Shown here: positions 18,425 through 26,666 of the stretch, piece after piece | Layout: every line of letters begins with the position of its first letter | Position numbering within the stretch: position 1 is the first letter of the stretch | DNA from: Flavobacterium paronense | GTDB taxonomy: Bacteria > Bacteroidota > Bacteroidia > Flavobacteriales > Flavobacteriaceae | Assembly: GCF_030409795.1 (NCBI RefSeq) | Contig: NZ_JAUFQN010000019.1 | Coordinates: forward strand, 682,001-746,000 | Length of the DNA stretch: 64,000 nucleotides | Direction: 5' to 3' | Made by a program: the position numbers and the translations under genes | Notes under the pieces: generated by a model | Seen by the model: only the letters and a program-made list of their open reading frames with translations | What the model was told of the DNA's origin: nothing | Database searches by the model: none

Positions 18425-18613
18425 TTTAGTTTCTCTAAATTTAAGGGATTAAATTTGTTTAAACGTTACAGAGTTTTGTTCAAACGTTATAGAATTTTGT
18501 TTACTCCTAATTTAGTTTTGCTTACTATTTATTTAGTTTAGAGAACTCTTAATTTAGTTTTGTTTACTACTTATTTAGTTTAGAGTTCTCCTCATTTAGT
18601 TTAGAGTACTATT
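18425..18613 (+). repeat. Intergenic array A, ~20-bp period (42-bp dimer), TTTAGTTT core
   Basis: About nine degenerate units of 18-22 bp carry a core ATTTAGTTT(T/A)G. A 42-bp composite unit (ATTTAGTTTTG(C/T)TTACTA, then ATTTAGTTTAGAG) occurs twice in succession, from about 18510 and 18551. Two units contain exact TAnnTTTG matches (18513-18520, 18555-18562). The array fills the gap between the 3' end of the DODA gene and the start of a small membrane-protein gene. It matches array B at 35071-35280. It has no spacers of CRISPR kind and no coding potential. Confidence 0.75.
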
Positions 18614-18615
18614 TC

Positions 18616-19446
18616 TTAACCAATCTTTACTGAAGTCATACTCAAACTACCAGCCAATAGCTTATCATTAAACAATGATAGTTCTTCATTTTTTTGTTTT
18701 AAGCCCAAAGTATAAATTAGGGGCAAATAATGATCAGGAGTAGGAATGGCTAACTGTATTGCTTTAGATTGTTTTTCATAGTCAATCAACGATTGAAAAT
18801 CACCATCCAAAAGGTGATGGTTGAATTTACTTCGGGCTTCAATTGCCCAATCAAAACCGTAATCGTCTTTGTGGAAATTATGAAAATCAACAAGGCCTAA
18901 ATTGTGAACAATGTTTCCACTTCCAATAATCAAAATGCCTTTGTCACGTAACTTACTTAGTTTTTGTGCTAGTTCAAAATGATATTGTGCTGGTTTGGTA
19001 TAGTCAATGCTCAACTGAATTACAGGAATGTCAGCTTTAGGATATAAATGCTTCAACACCGACCAAGCTCCATGATCTAAACCCCATTTTTCATCGAGTG
19101 CTACTAAAGTTGGTTCTAATAATAATTTGGTTGCTTCAGCCAATTCAGGATTTCCTTTTGCAGGATATTGAACTTCATAAAGTGCTTTTGGAAATCCACC
19201 AAAGTCGTGAATCGTTTGTGGCATTTCCATAGCCGTAACTTTGGTTCCATTAGTAAACCAATGCGCCGAAATACAGATAATAGCTGTTGGCTTTGGTAGT
19301 GTTTTGGCAACGTTTCTAAAACCAATTACAAATTCATTTTCTTCAATAGCGTTCATCGGACTTCCATGCCCAAGAAATAATATGGGCATGCGCTCCGTAT
19401 TTGATAAACTTTCTGAAAACTGACTTAAAGTATTGAGGTTTTGCAT
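18616..19446 (-). CDS. ygiD: DODA-type extradiol ring-cleavage dioxygenase (YgiD-like)
   Basis: The 276-residue cytoplasmic metalloenzyme belongs to the class III (LigB-like) extradiol family related to 4,5-DOPA dioxygenase. Likely metal ligands are seen in LFLGHGSPM (His about 27), CISAHWFT (His about 62) and DHGAWSVLKHLYP (His about 124), with GSGNIVHNLG near residue 176. The natural substrate in bacteria is uncertain; YgiD acts on L-DOPA in vitro. It is a single gene with no catabolic neighbours, so a pathway role cannot be assigned. Array A lies immediately after its stop. Confidence 0.88.
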   Translation of the reverse strand: MQNLNTLSQFSESLSNTERMPILFLGHGSPMNAIEENEFVIGFRNVAKTLPKPTAIICISAHWFTNGTKVTAMEMPQTIHDFGGFPKALYEVQYPAKGNPELAEATKLLLEPTLVALDEKWGLDHGAWSVLKHLYPKADIPVIQLSIDYTKPAQYHFELAQKLSKLRDKGILIIGSGNIVHNLGLVDFHNFHKDDYGFDWAIEARSKFNHHLLDGDFQSLIDYEKQSKAIQLAIPTPDHYLPLIYTLGLKQKNEELSLFNDKLLAGSLSMTSVKIG

Positions 19447-19511
19447 AATGTAAAAATAAGGAATCTATATCCAACTTTGATTAAAACTTTGCGACCTTTG
19501 CGTCTAAATAA

Positions 19512-19940
19512 ATGACTATGATTATCAATTTAAAAAATGGTGTTGACAAATTGCTTTTTGGTATGAAACAAAAAGATGTAGAATCATTCTATGGCAAAGC
19601 AGACAAACAATTTAATGACGAAGACGGAAATATTATTTGTCTTTATAACACTCAGAAATGTAGTTTAACTTTTTATGAGGATGAAGATTTTCGTTTGGGT
19701 TATATCATTTGTTCCCATCCCGAGGCAACGATTTTGGATAAAAAAGTTATTGGTAAAAATGTTGAAAATATTAAATCAGAGTTACCTTTTAAATCATGGA
19801 CAAAAGAAGATTTTGACACCACCGAAAATCACTTCAACGAAAGCAATTGGCTAATTCTGCAATCAGAATACAACGATATTATCCGGGTTGAAATTGGCGC
19901 TATTATAAATGACAAAGATGAATTTGATTGGAAGTTTTAA
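19512..19940 (+). CDS. Hypothetical cytoplasmic protein
   Basis: 142 residues, acidic, no signal peptide and no membrane segment. It has an N-terminal stretch NLKNGVDKLLFGMKQKDVESFYGKAD, of the kind seen in small proteins with a SmpA-like 'threshold' helix, and is otherwise unrecognised. The start could be the first ATG (MTMII) or the second, two codons on. It is divergent from the DODA gene (65 bp) and convergent with clpS. Codon use looks native. Confidence 0.7.
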   Translation: MTMIINLKNGVDKLLFGMKQKDVESFYGKADKQFNDEDGNIICLYNTQKCSLTFYEDEDFRLGYIICSHPEATILDKKVIGKNVENIKSELPFKSWTKEDFDTTENHFNESNWLILQSEYNDIIRVEIGAIINDKDEFDWKF

Positions 19941-19972
19941 TATCACTTCAACAAACTATAAAATAACAACTA

Positions 19973-20254
19973 TTAAATAATTTCCGCGCTTAAGCCAGCT
20001 TCTAAAAGTTGTGTACATTGTGGTTTCAATTCATCAAACGAGCCTGTTTTTACAGTGCATTTTCCTTTATAGTGTACTAAAATAGCACATTGTTCCGCTT
20101 GTTCAGAAGTGTGATTACAAACACGGATTAGTGTTTCAATGACATGGTCAAAAGTATTGACATCGTCATTATACAATACGATTTCATTATTGATTCCAAC
20201 TTGTTCTTCAACTAAAACGTCTCCCTGAACTTTTTCAATAGTACTCATTTTCAT
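19973..20254 (-). CDS. clpS: ATP-dependent Clp protease adaptor ClpS
   Basis: 93 residues. ClpS brings N-degron substrates to the ClpA/ClpC unfoldase. The core begins at about residue 25 with VLYNDDVNTFDHVIETL, the conserved N-degron pocket loop. EQCAILVHYKGKCTVKTG then corresponds to the EA...H..G.A.V segment. The N-terminal 20 residues are a variable extension. A second ATG two codons downstream is an alternative start. It lies 31 bp downstream of prmA on the same strand, so the two are probably co-transcribed, an arrangement I recall in flavobacteria. Confidence 0.92.
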   Translation of the reverse strand: MKMSTIEKVQGDVLVEEQVGINNEIVLYNDDVNTFDHVIETLIRVCNHTSEQAEQCAILVHYKGKCTVKTGSFDELKPQCTQLLEAGLSAEII

Positions 20255-20285
20255 TTGGTTTTACGAGGTGTAAAATTTCCAGCTG

Positions 20286-21119
20286 CTAATTTACATATTT
20301 AAGAGAAGTCCAATTATTTCTTTCGAATTTTTTAACATAAGTCAATCCTTTTTCAGTGCATGAAGCATCAATAAATGGAATGTCTTCTGTATAAAAACCG
20401 CTTAGTAATAGGATTCCGTTTTTGTTTAAGCAATCAACATATCGCTGCATATCGTTCAACAAAATGTTACGGTTAATATTAGCGATAATTAAGTCGTATT
20501 TTTTATCTTTTAGTAAAGAAGCATCGCCTTCAAAAACAGTAATTTCATGACAATTATTACGTTCTGCATTTTCAATTGAATTAAGATAACACCAATTGTC
20601 TATATCAATAGCGTCAATAGGTTTTGCGCCTTTCATTTCGGCAAGTATAGCCAAAATAGCTGTTCCGCATCCCATATCAAGTGTTTTCAAATTGGTAACA
20701 TCCGTTTCTAAAAGATGTTGAATCATCATATGTGTAGTTTCATGATGACCAGTGCCAAAGCTCATTTTTGGCTCGATAATTATATCAAATTCAGCGTTGG
20801 TTTTTGGATGAAAAGGAGCACGGACGTGACATTTTCCGTCTACATCTATTGGCTCAAAGTTTTTCTCCCATTCCTCGTTCCAATTGACTTGCTCAATTTC
20901 TTCGATTGTGTGGGAAATAGTAAATTCAGGAGAATGTAACAAATAAATATCATCTAATACGTTTTTAGTCCAAAGGTCTTTTTGAATATAGGCACTAAAT
21001 CCAGTTTCTGTTTCAATGAAACTTTCAAAGGGTTTTTCACCAAGTTCGGCTATTAAAATTTCGGAACCAAGTTCTTTAGGCTCGACCGAGAAATGGTATG
21101 CTAAATAGATATTTGACAT
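20286..21119 (-). CDS. prmA: Ribosomal protein L11 methyltransferase
   Basis: SAM-dependent trimethylation of ribosomal protein L11. The 277-residue protein has an N-terminal substrate-recognition domain, then KMSFGTGHHETTHMM (the PrmA FGTGxHxTT motif), the SAM-binding LDMGCGTAILAI near residue 145, DIDNW, and the catalytic-loop IIANINRNIL (NPPY-like). Length is close to the family norm (about 290). It lies upstream of clpS; the upstream neighbour is a secreted hypothetical protein on the far side of a 60-bp gap. Confidence 0.93.
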   Translation of the reverse strand: MSNIYLAYHFSVEPKELGSEILIAELGEKPFESFIETETGFSAYIQKDLWTKNVLDDIYLLHSPEFTISHTIEEIEQVNWNEEWEKNFEPIDVDGKCHVRAPFHPKTNAEFDIIIEPKMSFGTGHHETTHMMIQHLLETDVTNLKTLDMGCGTAILAILAEMKGAKPIDAIDIDNWCYLNSIENAERNNCHEITVFEGDASLLKDKKYDLIIANINRNILLNDMQRYVDCLNKNGILLLSGFYTEDIPFIDASCTEKGLTYVKKFERNNWTSLKYVN

Positions 21120-21178
21120 TCTTTTTTTTGCAAAGATAACAATCGATATCCTTACTATGAAGCCATTTCAGCAAAAAA

Positions 21179-21649
21179 TTAATCATCTGTTTTGGCAACA
21201 GTTTTTAAACTAGCACTTGGAATTTCATCAGGAGTAACACTGAAAACCATCAATTTACTGTAACGTTTTCCTTCAACGTCATATAGATAGGTTATAGTGT
21301 TTTCTTTTGGATTGTATGTTAATTTCGCTCTCATAAATTTGGAACGCAATAGCCATGTTCCTTCTGTTTCGCTGGTTTGTGTAAACTCAACAATAGAGCC
21401 ATGATGCATTCGCACCTGACCATTATCAATCATACTGATTACTATATAACCATTGGTTTTTGAACCGATTTCACGAATGTCAATAACAGTGTTCTCATAT
21501 TCTGTTTCTTTCAATTCGTATTTTTCAAACTCATTATTCCAAACATAATATTTCCTTGAATCGGATTGGAATCGTTTTTGACTATCAATTTGCGAGTAGC
21601 TGTGCAATGAAAATAGCATCACAAGAAGTAAGGTAAGTTTTGTTTTCAT
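21179..21649 (-). CDS. Hypothetical secreted protein
   Basis: 156 residues with a clear signal peptide (residues 1-19, KLTLLLVMLFSLHSYSQ). The mature part looks beta-rich (ENTVIDIREIGSKTNGYIVISM; GTWLLRSKFMRAKLTYN) and ends in a disordered tail. It is probably periplasmic. It lies between the tpiA terminator and prmA on the same strand. No family recognised. Confidence 0.75.
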   Translation of the reverse strand: MKTKLTLLLVMLFSLHSYSQIDSQKRFQSDSRKYYVWNNEFEKYELKETEYENTVIDIREIGSKTNGYIVISMIDNGQVRMHHGSIVEFTQTSETEGTWLLRSKFMRAKLTYNPKENTITYLYDVEGKRYSKLMVFSVTPDEIPSASLKTVAKTDD

Positions 21650-21747
21650 TTTATTTTTGACATTAATTATGGAGTAAACCTAAAATTATATTCGATTAAA
21701 ATCAAAAATAATCGATGAAATACACTTTTTTATTTAAAATATAAAAA

Positions 21748-21773
21748 AAACCTTTCAATTTAATGAAAGGTTT
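21748..21773 (-). terminator. Terminator downstream of tpiA
   Basis: On the minus strand AAACCTTTCA and TGAAAGGTTT form a perfect 10-bp stem with a 6-nt loop, followed by a T tract. It is 23 bp after the tpiA stop and closes the leftward tlpA-tpiA unit. Confidence 0.88.
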
Positions 21774-21796
21774 ATCATATAGATTAAGTGTTTTTA

Positions 21797-22549
21797 TTAT
21801 AGCGAACTTACAATTGCTGCAAAGTCGGATGCTTTTAGTGCAGCACCACCAATTAGTCCGCCATCAACATCGGGTTTAGTGAAAATTTCTTTAGCGTTTT
21901 CAGGTTTTACACTACCGCCATAAAGTATGGAAACGTCTTCAGCAATATTGCTCCCAAAACGTTGTCTAACAGTTTCTCTAATGAACTTATGCATTTCTTG
22001 AGCTTGTTCTGGCGAAGCTGTTTCTCCAGTTCCAATTGCCCAAACAGGTTCATAAGCTAAAACAATTTGTTCCCAATCTTTATCTTTAATATGAAACAAA
22101 CCGTCACGGAGTTGGTTTTCGACTACATTAAAATGTTGGTTATTTTGTCTGTCTTTTAGTTCTTCTCCAAAGCAGAAAATGACCGTCATATTATGTGATA
22201 AAGCCGTAGTTACTTTGTCGGCCAGAATAAAATCGGTTTCATGAAAATAAGCACGGCGTTCAGAATGACCAAGGATAACAATATTTACCCCAACACTTTT
22301 AAGCATATCTGCCGAAATTTCTCCGGTATAAGCGCCACTTTCAAACTGACTCATATTTTGTGCGGCTACAGCAATATTGGTAAATTCTAAATGATCTACA
22401 GCTGAAGCAAGATTAATGAATGTTGGTGCAACAATAACTTGTGCTTCTACATCATTAGGTAATTTAGCTATTAATTCATTTAATAAATCTTCTGTTTCTT
22501 CAGCATTTTTGTGCATTTTCCAATTGCCTGCAACAATTTTTTGTCTCAT
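21797..22549 (-). CDS. tpiA: Triosephosphate isomerase
   Basis: Glycolytic interconversion of dihydroxyacetone phosphate and glyceraldehyde 3-phosphate. At 250 residues it is full length, with all hallmarks: AGNWKMH (catalytic Lys), LGHSERR (catalytic His), VLAYEPVWAIGTG (catalytic Glu), and the phosphate-binding ILYGGSVKPENA and GLIGGAAL. Its ATG overlaps the stop of the TlpA-like gene by one base (TAATG), so the two are translationally coupled. A terminator follows. Confidence 0.98.
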   Translation of the reverse strand: MRQKIVAGNWKMHKNAEETEDLLNELIAKLPNDVEAQVIVAPTFINLASAVDHLEFTNIAVAAQNMSQFESGAYTGEISADMLKSVGVNIVILGHSERRAYFHETDFILADKVTTALSHNMTVIFCFGEELKDRQNNQHFNVVENQLRDGLFHIKDKDWEQIVLAYEPVWAIGTGETASPEQAQEMHKFIRETVRQRFGSNIAEDVSILYGGSVKPENAKEIFTKPDVDGGLIGGAALKASDFAAIVSSL

Positions 22550-23046
22550 TATTCTAGTTTTTTTAATTGCTCGTTAATTTTATCAAAATCGGTTTCAATA
22601 GCGCGATAAATTATAATTTTACCTTTTTTATCAATAACTATATATCTCGGAATCCAATCTAAATCTATTGATTTTCCATATTCACCTTTCATGCCATCAG
22701 TTACCCAATAGTGATCTCCTTTTAATTCGTGTTTTTCAATTCCAGCTTGCCATTTGTCAAATGCCTTGTCCATTGAAATAAATACATAATCAACATTTGG
22801 ATTTTTTGATTGCATTTCTTTTACTTTTGGCATTGCTTTGACACAATCACCACACCAAGATGCCCAAACTTCAATCACAGTAACTTTACCCAAATGCTTT
22901 TTTAAAACATCACTAAAAGCAATTTCTTTATTTTCGGGTGATATTAATTTTTTTGATAAACTCTCTTTGGAAAACTCCTTGTTTTGAGCTTTGCTACAAG
23001 ATAAAGCAGATATTGTTACCATTAGACATAGCACTATTTTTTTCAT
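22549..23046 (-). CDS. TlpA-like thioredoxin-fold lipoprotein
   Basis: 165 residues. The N-terminus has a lipoprotein signal peptide with lipobox SALSC, so the mature protein should be membrane-anchored in the periplasm. A thioredoxin-fold domain follows with the redox motif WASWCGDCVKAMP at about residues 60-72 and a cis-proline-like WIPRYIVIDKKGKI. Such proteins reduce or shuffle disulfides or act in cytochrome c maturation; the specific partner is unknown. It is co-transcribed with tpiA and close to another thioredoxin-like membrane protein at 23432-24538. Confidence 0.88.
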   Translation of the reverse strand: MKKIVLCLMVTISALSCSKAQNKEFSKESLSKKLISPENKEIAFSDVLKKHLGKVTVIEVWASWCGDCVKAMPKVKEMQSKNPNVDYVFISMDKAFDKWQAGIEKHELKGDHYWVTDGMKGEYGKSIDLDWIPRYIVIDKKGKIIIYRAIETDFDKINEQLKKLE

Positions 23047-23073
23047 ATTTTTTTGAATTTGGGACTTAAATGA

Positions 23074-23382
23074 TTAATCAAGTTTTTTTTCTTTATCGAT
23101 ATCTTTTAAATAAAATATTTTATGTTTCTTTCTTCTACGTTCGCGTCTTTCTTTTTTCTTCTTGTAATCATAGAGATATTTTAAAATTAAAACAACTCCT
23201 AATCCAGAAGAAAAGACCAAAGCACTACCAATAAGAATATAAACAGTGTTTCCCAATGGTGGATCTTCCATTGTAGAGATATGATTTAAAACGAAATAGC
23301 CTAAAATAAATATTAAAAAACAAAAACCAATGCCTATTAATACACGAGTATATAATTTTTGGGACATTATATATTTAATCAT
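23074..23382 (-). CDS. Small two-TM membrane protein with basic tail
   Basis: 102 residues with two membrane segments (about 12-33 and 45-66) and a very basic C-terminal tail (KKKERRERRRKKHK). A second ATG five codons in (MSQKLY) is an equally good start. It lies between the MauE/thioredoxin gene and the TlpA-like gene on the same strand, with short gaps (49 and 27 bp), so it is probably in the same operon. Function unknown. Confidence 0.7.
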   Translation of the reverse strand: MIKYIMSQKLYTRVLIGIGFCFLIFILGYFVLNHISTMEDPPLGNTVYILIGSALVFSSGLGVVLILKYLYDYKKKKERRERRRKKHKIFYLKDIDKEKKLD

Positions 23383-23431
23383 AATCTAAAGTTTAATATC
23401 TAAATGTAGTGAAAAAGATAAATAAAATTAA

Positions 23432-24538
23432 TTATTTTTCTAGTTCTGTGAATGGTTTATTAATCAATTTTCGATAATCTTCGGGGTCAAATTTATTATC
23501 AGTTATCCCCCAATAATATTTATATTCGTTTCCATTCCACAAATATTTCACGCCTGGTGTATCTTTTCCAGAACCTAAAACTTTCCAAAAAGGTATAACT
23601 TCAATAATCTTATATGGATATTCTGCTCCGGCTTCTTTAAAAAAATCTGGAATCAAATCGGCTTCTTCATTCATAAAGATAATCGAAATTTCCGGAAAAT
23701 TTTTATCTTTTTGCTTCAACGCTGTCAATTCTTTTGCAGCTACACGACAATGATCACATCCAGGAACAAAGAAACAAAGTGTTTTTCTTCCTATATCAAT
23801 TTTAGAAAAATAGGATGCATAGCCCGATTTGTGTTTTTCAGGTTCATTGATTTCTTTTTTTACATCCGTTTTTATGGTTTCAACTTTCTTTATAGTATCT
23901 TTTGAAAATATAGCTGCTATTGTATCAACAGATTTTTCTTGTAAAGAATCATTAGTTGTTTCTTGGGGCGTTGAAATCTGAAAATTACTTGCTGGTGGCT
24001 GTATAGGAGCTAGCATATATATAGCCAAAATAGTGGCAAAAAGGACTGTGGTCAAAATCCAAAAGTTTCCATCTTTAGCTTCTTTTGGTAACAAAACAAA
24101 TAGATAAGCCAAGAGCCCAACAGCTACTATATTTTTGATGATAGCTTCAATTGGAGTCATAGGTAAAAGTTCTCCAAAACAGCCGCAGTTTCCAGTATTT
24201 CCACCACTTAAAAAAGTCACATAACTCAAATGTCCGATGAAAACTAGTAATAAAAGTGTAGTCACTGGCACGATAAATTTACGCAACCAATTGTTTTGTA
24301 AAAGCAATAATCCCAATGCCAACTCAATTCCGATAAGTGTTCTCGAAAAATAGGGAGCAAATCCTTCTGAAAATCCTAATGTATACAATTGCTTCACTTC
24401 AAAAGTTGAAATCGCAAAATAGGGTGAATCTAACAGATTCCCTTTAGATAGTTTTGCTAAAGCAGAAAGTATAAAAAGAACCGCTACAATAATTCTAAGT
24501 GTCCAAGCGATATATGATTTTTGAGTTTCTTTTGTCAT
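23432..24538 (-). CDS. BT_3928-like MauE/DoxX membrane protein fused to a thioredoxin-like domain
   Basis: About 368 residues from the chosen ATG. An upstream TTG (24565) in the same frame would add nine polar residues and overlap the DUF1599 stop, so I prefer the ATG. The first half is a MauE/DoxX-like four-helix membrane domain (residues about 10-140), with GNTGNCGCFGELLPMTP carrying a conserved Cys-x-Cys. After a fifth membrane segment and a Ser/Thr/Lys linker comes a periplasmic thioredoxin-like domain with CFFVPGCDHCRVAAKEL near residue 265. MauE-like domains relay reducing power or support disulfide formation. The order DUF1599, this protein, tpiA and nearby folP is, from memory, conserved in Bacteroidetes. 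Confidence 0.85.
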   Translation of the reverse strand: MTKETQKSYIAWTLRIIVAVLFILSALAKLSKGNLLDSPYFAISTFEVKQLYTLGFSEGFAPYFSRTLIGIELALGLLLLQNNWLRKFIVPVTTLLLLVFIGHLSYVTFLSGGNTGNCGCFGELLPMTPIEAIIKNIVAVGLLAYLFVLLPKEAKDGNFWILTTVLFATILAIYMLAPIQPPASNFQISTPQETTNDSLQEKSVDTIAAIFSKDTIKKVETIKTDVKKEINEPEKHKSGYASYFSKIDIGRKTLCFFVPGCDHCRVAAKELTALKQKDKNFPEISIIFMNEEADLIPDFFKEAGAEYPYKIIEVIPFWKVLGSGKDTPGVKYLWNGNEYKYYWGITDNKFDPEDYRKLINKPFTELEK

Positions 24539-24554
24539 ATTGGGATCGGTTTGT

Positions 24555-25097
24555 TTATTGTCCAAATTTCATTAAAATCAAAGCAAAAACAGCGTAATTT
24601 ATCATGTCCTGATAATTGGCATCGATACCTTCAGAAACCAAAGTTTTACCTTTATTGTCTTCGATTTGTTTTACGCGAAGTAATTTTTGCAGAATCAAAT
24701 CCGTTAAGGAACTAACCCTCATTTCGCGCCATGCTTCACCATAATCGTGATTTTTGTCTTCCATTAGCGATTTTGTAGCTGCGATTTTTTCATCATAAAG
24801 TTGAATTGCTTTTGCTGCATCTAAATCGGGTTGTTCAACAACGCCCAAATCCAATTGGATTAATGCCATGATAGAATAATTGATAATGCCAATGAATTCA
24901 CCAGTTTCATCTTCGTCAACTTTACGAATTTCATTTTGTTGCAAACTTCTTATACGTTGGGCTTTGATAAATATTTGGTCTGTTAATGATGGTAATCTCA
25001 AGATTCTCCAGGCACTTCCATAATCGGTCATTTTGTTAACGTAAAGTTGTCGGCAAATTGCGATAACCTTATCATATTCTTGAGAAGTTTTACTCAT
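24555..25097 (-). CDS. DUF1599 domain protein
   Basis: About 180 residues from ATG (MSKTSQ). An in-frame TTG seven codons upstream is the alternative and is less likely. The protein is two copies of the same motif: DYGSAWRILRLPSLTDQIFIKAQRIRSL near residue 28 and DYGEAWREMRVSSLTDLILQKLLRVKQI near residue 120. It is therefore an internal duplication of a DUF1599 unit, probably cytoplasmic and helical. Some members resemble nucleotide (all-alpha NTP pyrophosphohydrolase-like) folds, but I cannot show that here. It is divergent from folP and 16 bp upstream of the MauE/thioredoxin gene. Confidence 0.85.
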   Translation of the reverse strand: MSKTSQEYDKVIAICRQLYVNKMTDYGSAWRILRLPSLTDQIFIKAQRIRSLQQNEIRKVDEDETGEFIGIINYSIMALIQLDLGVVEQPDLDAAKAIQLYDEKIAATKSLMEDKNHDYGEAWREMRVSSLTDLILQKLLRVKQIEDNKGKTLVSEGIDANYQDMINYAVFALILMKFGQ

Positions 25098-25112
25098 TTC
25101 AATGTATCTTTG
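25080..25112 (+). promoter_or_regulatory. Bacteroidetes-type promoter for folP
   Basis: TTG (25080-25082), a 22-bp spacer, then TATCTTTG (25105-25112). The spacing is at the long end of the accepted range. folP begins 76 bp beyond, leaving a leader of about 70 nt. It overlaps the start of DUF1599 on the other strand. Confidence 0.45.
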
Positions 25113-25188
25113 TGTCAAATTTCACCAAAAGTAAAGAATAAAGATTGAAGTACAAAGTACTAAATCTTATAACTATCTTAAAAAGCCA

Positions 25189-26007
25189 ATGACTATTAAT
25201 TGCTTCGGAAAACTAATCGATTTAACAACTCCCAAAGTGATGGGAATATTGAATGTTACTCCAAATTCGTTTTACGATGGAGGGAAATATTCGGATGAAA
25301 AAAGTGTGCTTTCTCAAGTTGAAAAAATGCTTATAGAAGGTGCGACTTTTATCGATATTGGAGCCTATTCAAGCAAACCAAATGCAGCATTTGTCTCGGA
25401 AATAGAAGAAATAGAACGATTAAATCCAATTATACACTTAGTTTTAAATCACTTTCCGGAAACCCTAATTTCTGTTGATACTTTTCGATCCAAAGTAGCT
25501 AAAGTCGGAATTGAAAATGGCGCTTGTATCATTAATGATATATCGGCAGGAAGTCTGGATGCTGCAATGATGGAAACCATTGCCAAACTGCAAGTTCCTT
25601 ATATAATGATGCACATGAAAGGTAATCCGCAAACAATGCAAAGTTTAGCAAATTATGAAAACATTACCAAAGAAATGCTTTTTTACTTTTCAGAAAAAGT
25701 TGCGTTGGCAAGAAGATTTGGAATCAGCGATTTGCTCATCGATCCAGGTTTTGGATTTGCGAAAACAAAAGAACAAAATTTTGAAGTTATGAATAATTTA
25801 GAGTTGTTTCAAATGCTCGAATTACCCATTTTAGTTGGTGTTTCACGAAAATCAATGATATACAAAACCATAGGAACTTCCGCCGAAGATGCGCTAAACG
25901 GAACAACGGTTATGAATACAATAGCGTTGCAAAAAGGAGCAAAAATACTCAGAGTGCATGATGTGAAAGAAGCTATGGAAACTATAAAATTAGTTAGTCA
26001 ATTATGA
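25189..26007 (+). CDS. folP: Dihydropteroate synthase
   Basis: Condenses p-aminobenzoate with hydroxymethyl-dihydropterin diphosphate in folate synthesis; target of sulfonamides. The 272-residue TIM-barrel protein has the two family signatures: MGILNVTPNSFYDGGKY at about 18-34 and FIDIGAYSSKPNA at about 56-68. It also has NDISAG, MMHMKGNPQTMQ, IDPGFGFAKT and GVSRKSM in order. The stop overlaps the ATG of the lipoprotein gene downstream (ATGA). Confidence 0.97.
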   Translation: MTINCFGKLIDLTTPKVMGILNVTPNSFYDGGKYSDEKSVLSQVEKMLIEGATFIDIGAYSSKPNAAFVSEIEEIERLNPIIHLVLNHFPETLISVDTFRSKVAKVGIENGACIINDISAGSLDAAMMETIAKLQVPYIMMHMKGNPQTMQSLANYENITKEMLFYFSEKVALARRFGISDLLIDPGFGFAKTKEQNFEVMNNLELFQMLELPILVGVSRKSMIYKTIGTSAEDALNGTTVMNTIALQKGAKILRVHDVKEAMETIKLVSQL

Positions 26008-26633
26008 AAAGAATAGTTATTGTAGGTTTTTTATTTTTATTGTCTTCGTGCCAAAACAAAGAAGTCGTTTTACCACAAGCGAATGAAACGGTTGTTGCTG
26101 ATGTGAAAGATCATTCTCCGATTTATTTCTTTTTCAAAGCGGAAGAGAAAGACACTTTAATTGATGTAAATAGAAACAATTCAATTAGTTCAACCAATTG
26201 GCTTTTTAATATTGACAAGCGTTTGCCGTTGCGAAAGGTGATTTTAGAAATTAAAAAACTTCAAGCAAAAAAAGAGGGAAGTATGCATAAAAGTGAAACA
26301 TCCGAGAATTATTTTACTTATACAGATACGGTAAAAAAAACGATGGCTTTTTTGCCTTTTACTAAAGTCAAATACAAGTTAGAAAAACCCGATTTTAATG
26401 TTGTTTTTTTCTATTTAGACCGAAATGATTTGGTTCATTTTAGGGATGAAGTTTTTTCAAAAAATGAGTTGCAGCCTTTTTTAGATAAACAATTAATTTC
26501 GGCTTCAAGCATTGTCTTTGCATATGATAAAGGAATGTCGTTTGGAAAGTATATTCAATATCAATTTTTTGTAAAGCATTTGATTGCTCCAAAAGGAATG
26601 GCTATCAATAGTAAAAAAGAATACATTTACTAA
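26004..26633 (+). CDS. Hypothetical lipoprotein
   Basis: 209 residues with a lipoprotein signal peptide (FLFLLSSC, lipobox Cys at about 16). No recognised domain follows; the mature part is polar, with TNWLFNIDKRLPLRKVILEIKK and KYIQYQFFVKHLIAPK. It is coupled to folP by a 4-bp overlap and ends convergently with rlmH 33 bp away. Location should be the periplasm or outer membrane. Confidence 0.78.
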   Translation: MKRIVIVGFLFLLSSCQNKEVVLPQANETVVADVKDHSPIYFFFKAEEKDTLIDVNRNNSISSTNWLFNIDKRLPLRKVILEIKKLQAKKEGSMHKSETSENYFTYTDTVKKTMAFLPFTKVKYKLEKPDFNVVFFYLDRNDLVHFRDEVFSKNELQPFLDKQLISASSIVFAYDKGMSFGKYIQYQFFVKHLIAPKGMAINSKKEYIY

Positions 26634-26666
26634 AGTTCGTAAATAGTAATCTACAAATCGTACTTT

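Noticed and set aside
18425-18613. CRISPR array
   Set aside because: Units are 18-22 bp, contiguous and degenerate, with no unique spacers and no cas genes.
24539-24565. TTG start for the MauE/thioredoxin gene
   Set aside because: It would overlap the upstream DUF1599 stop and add only polar residues before a good ATG.
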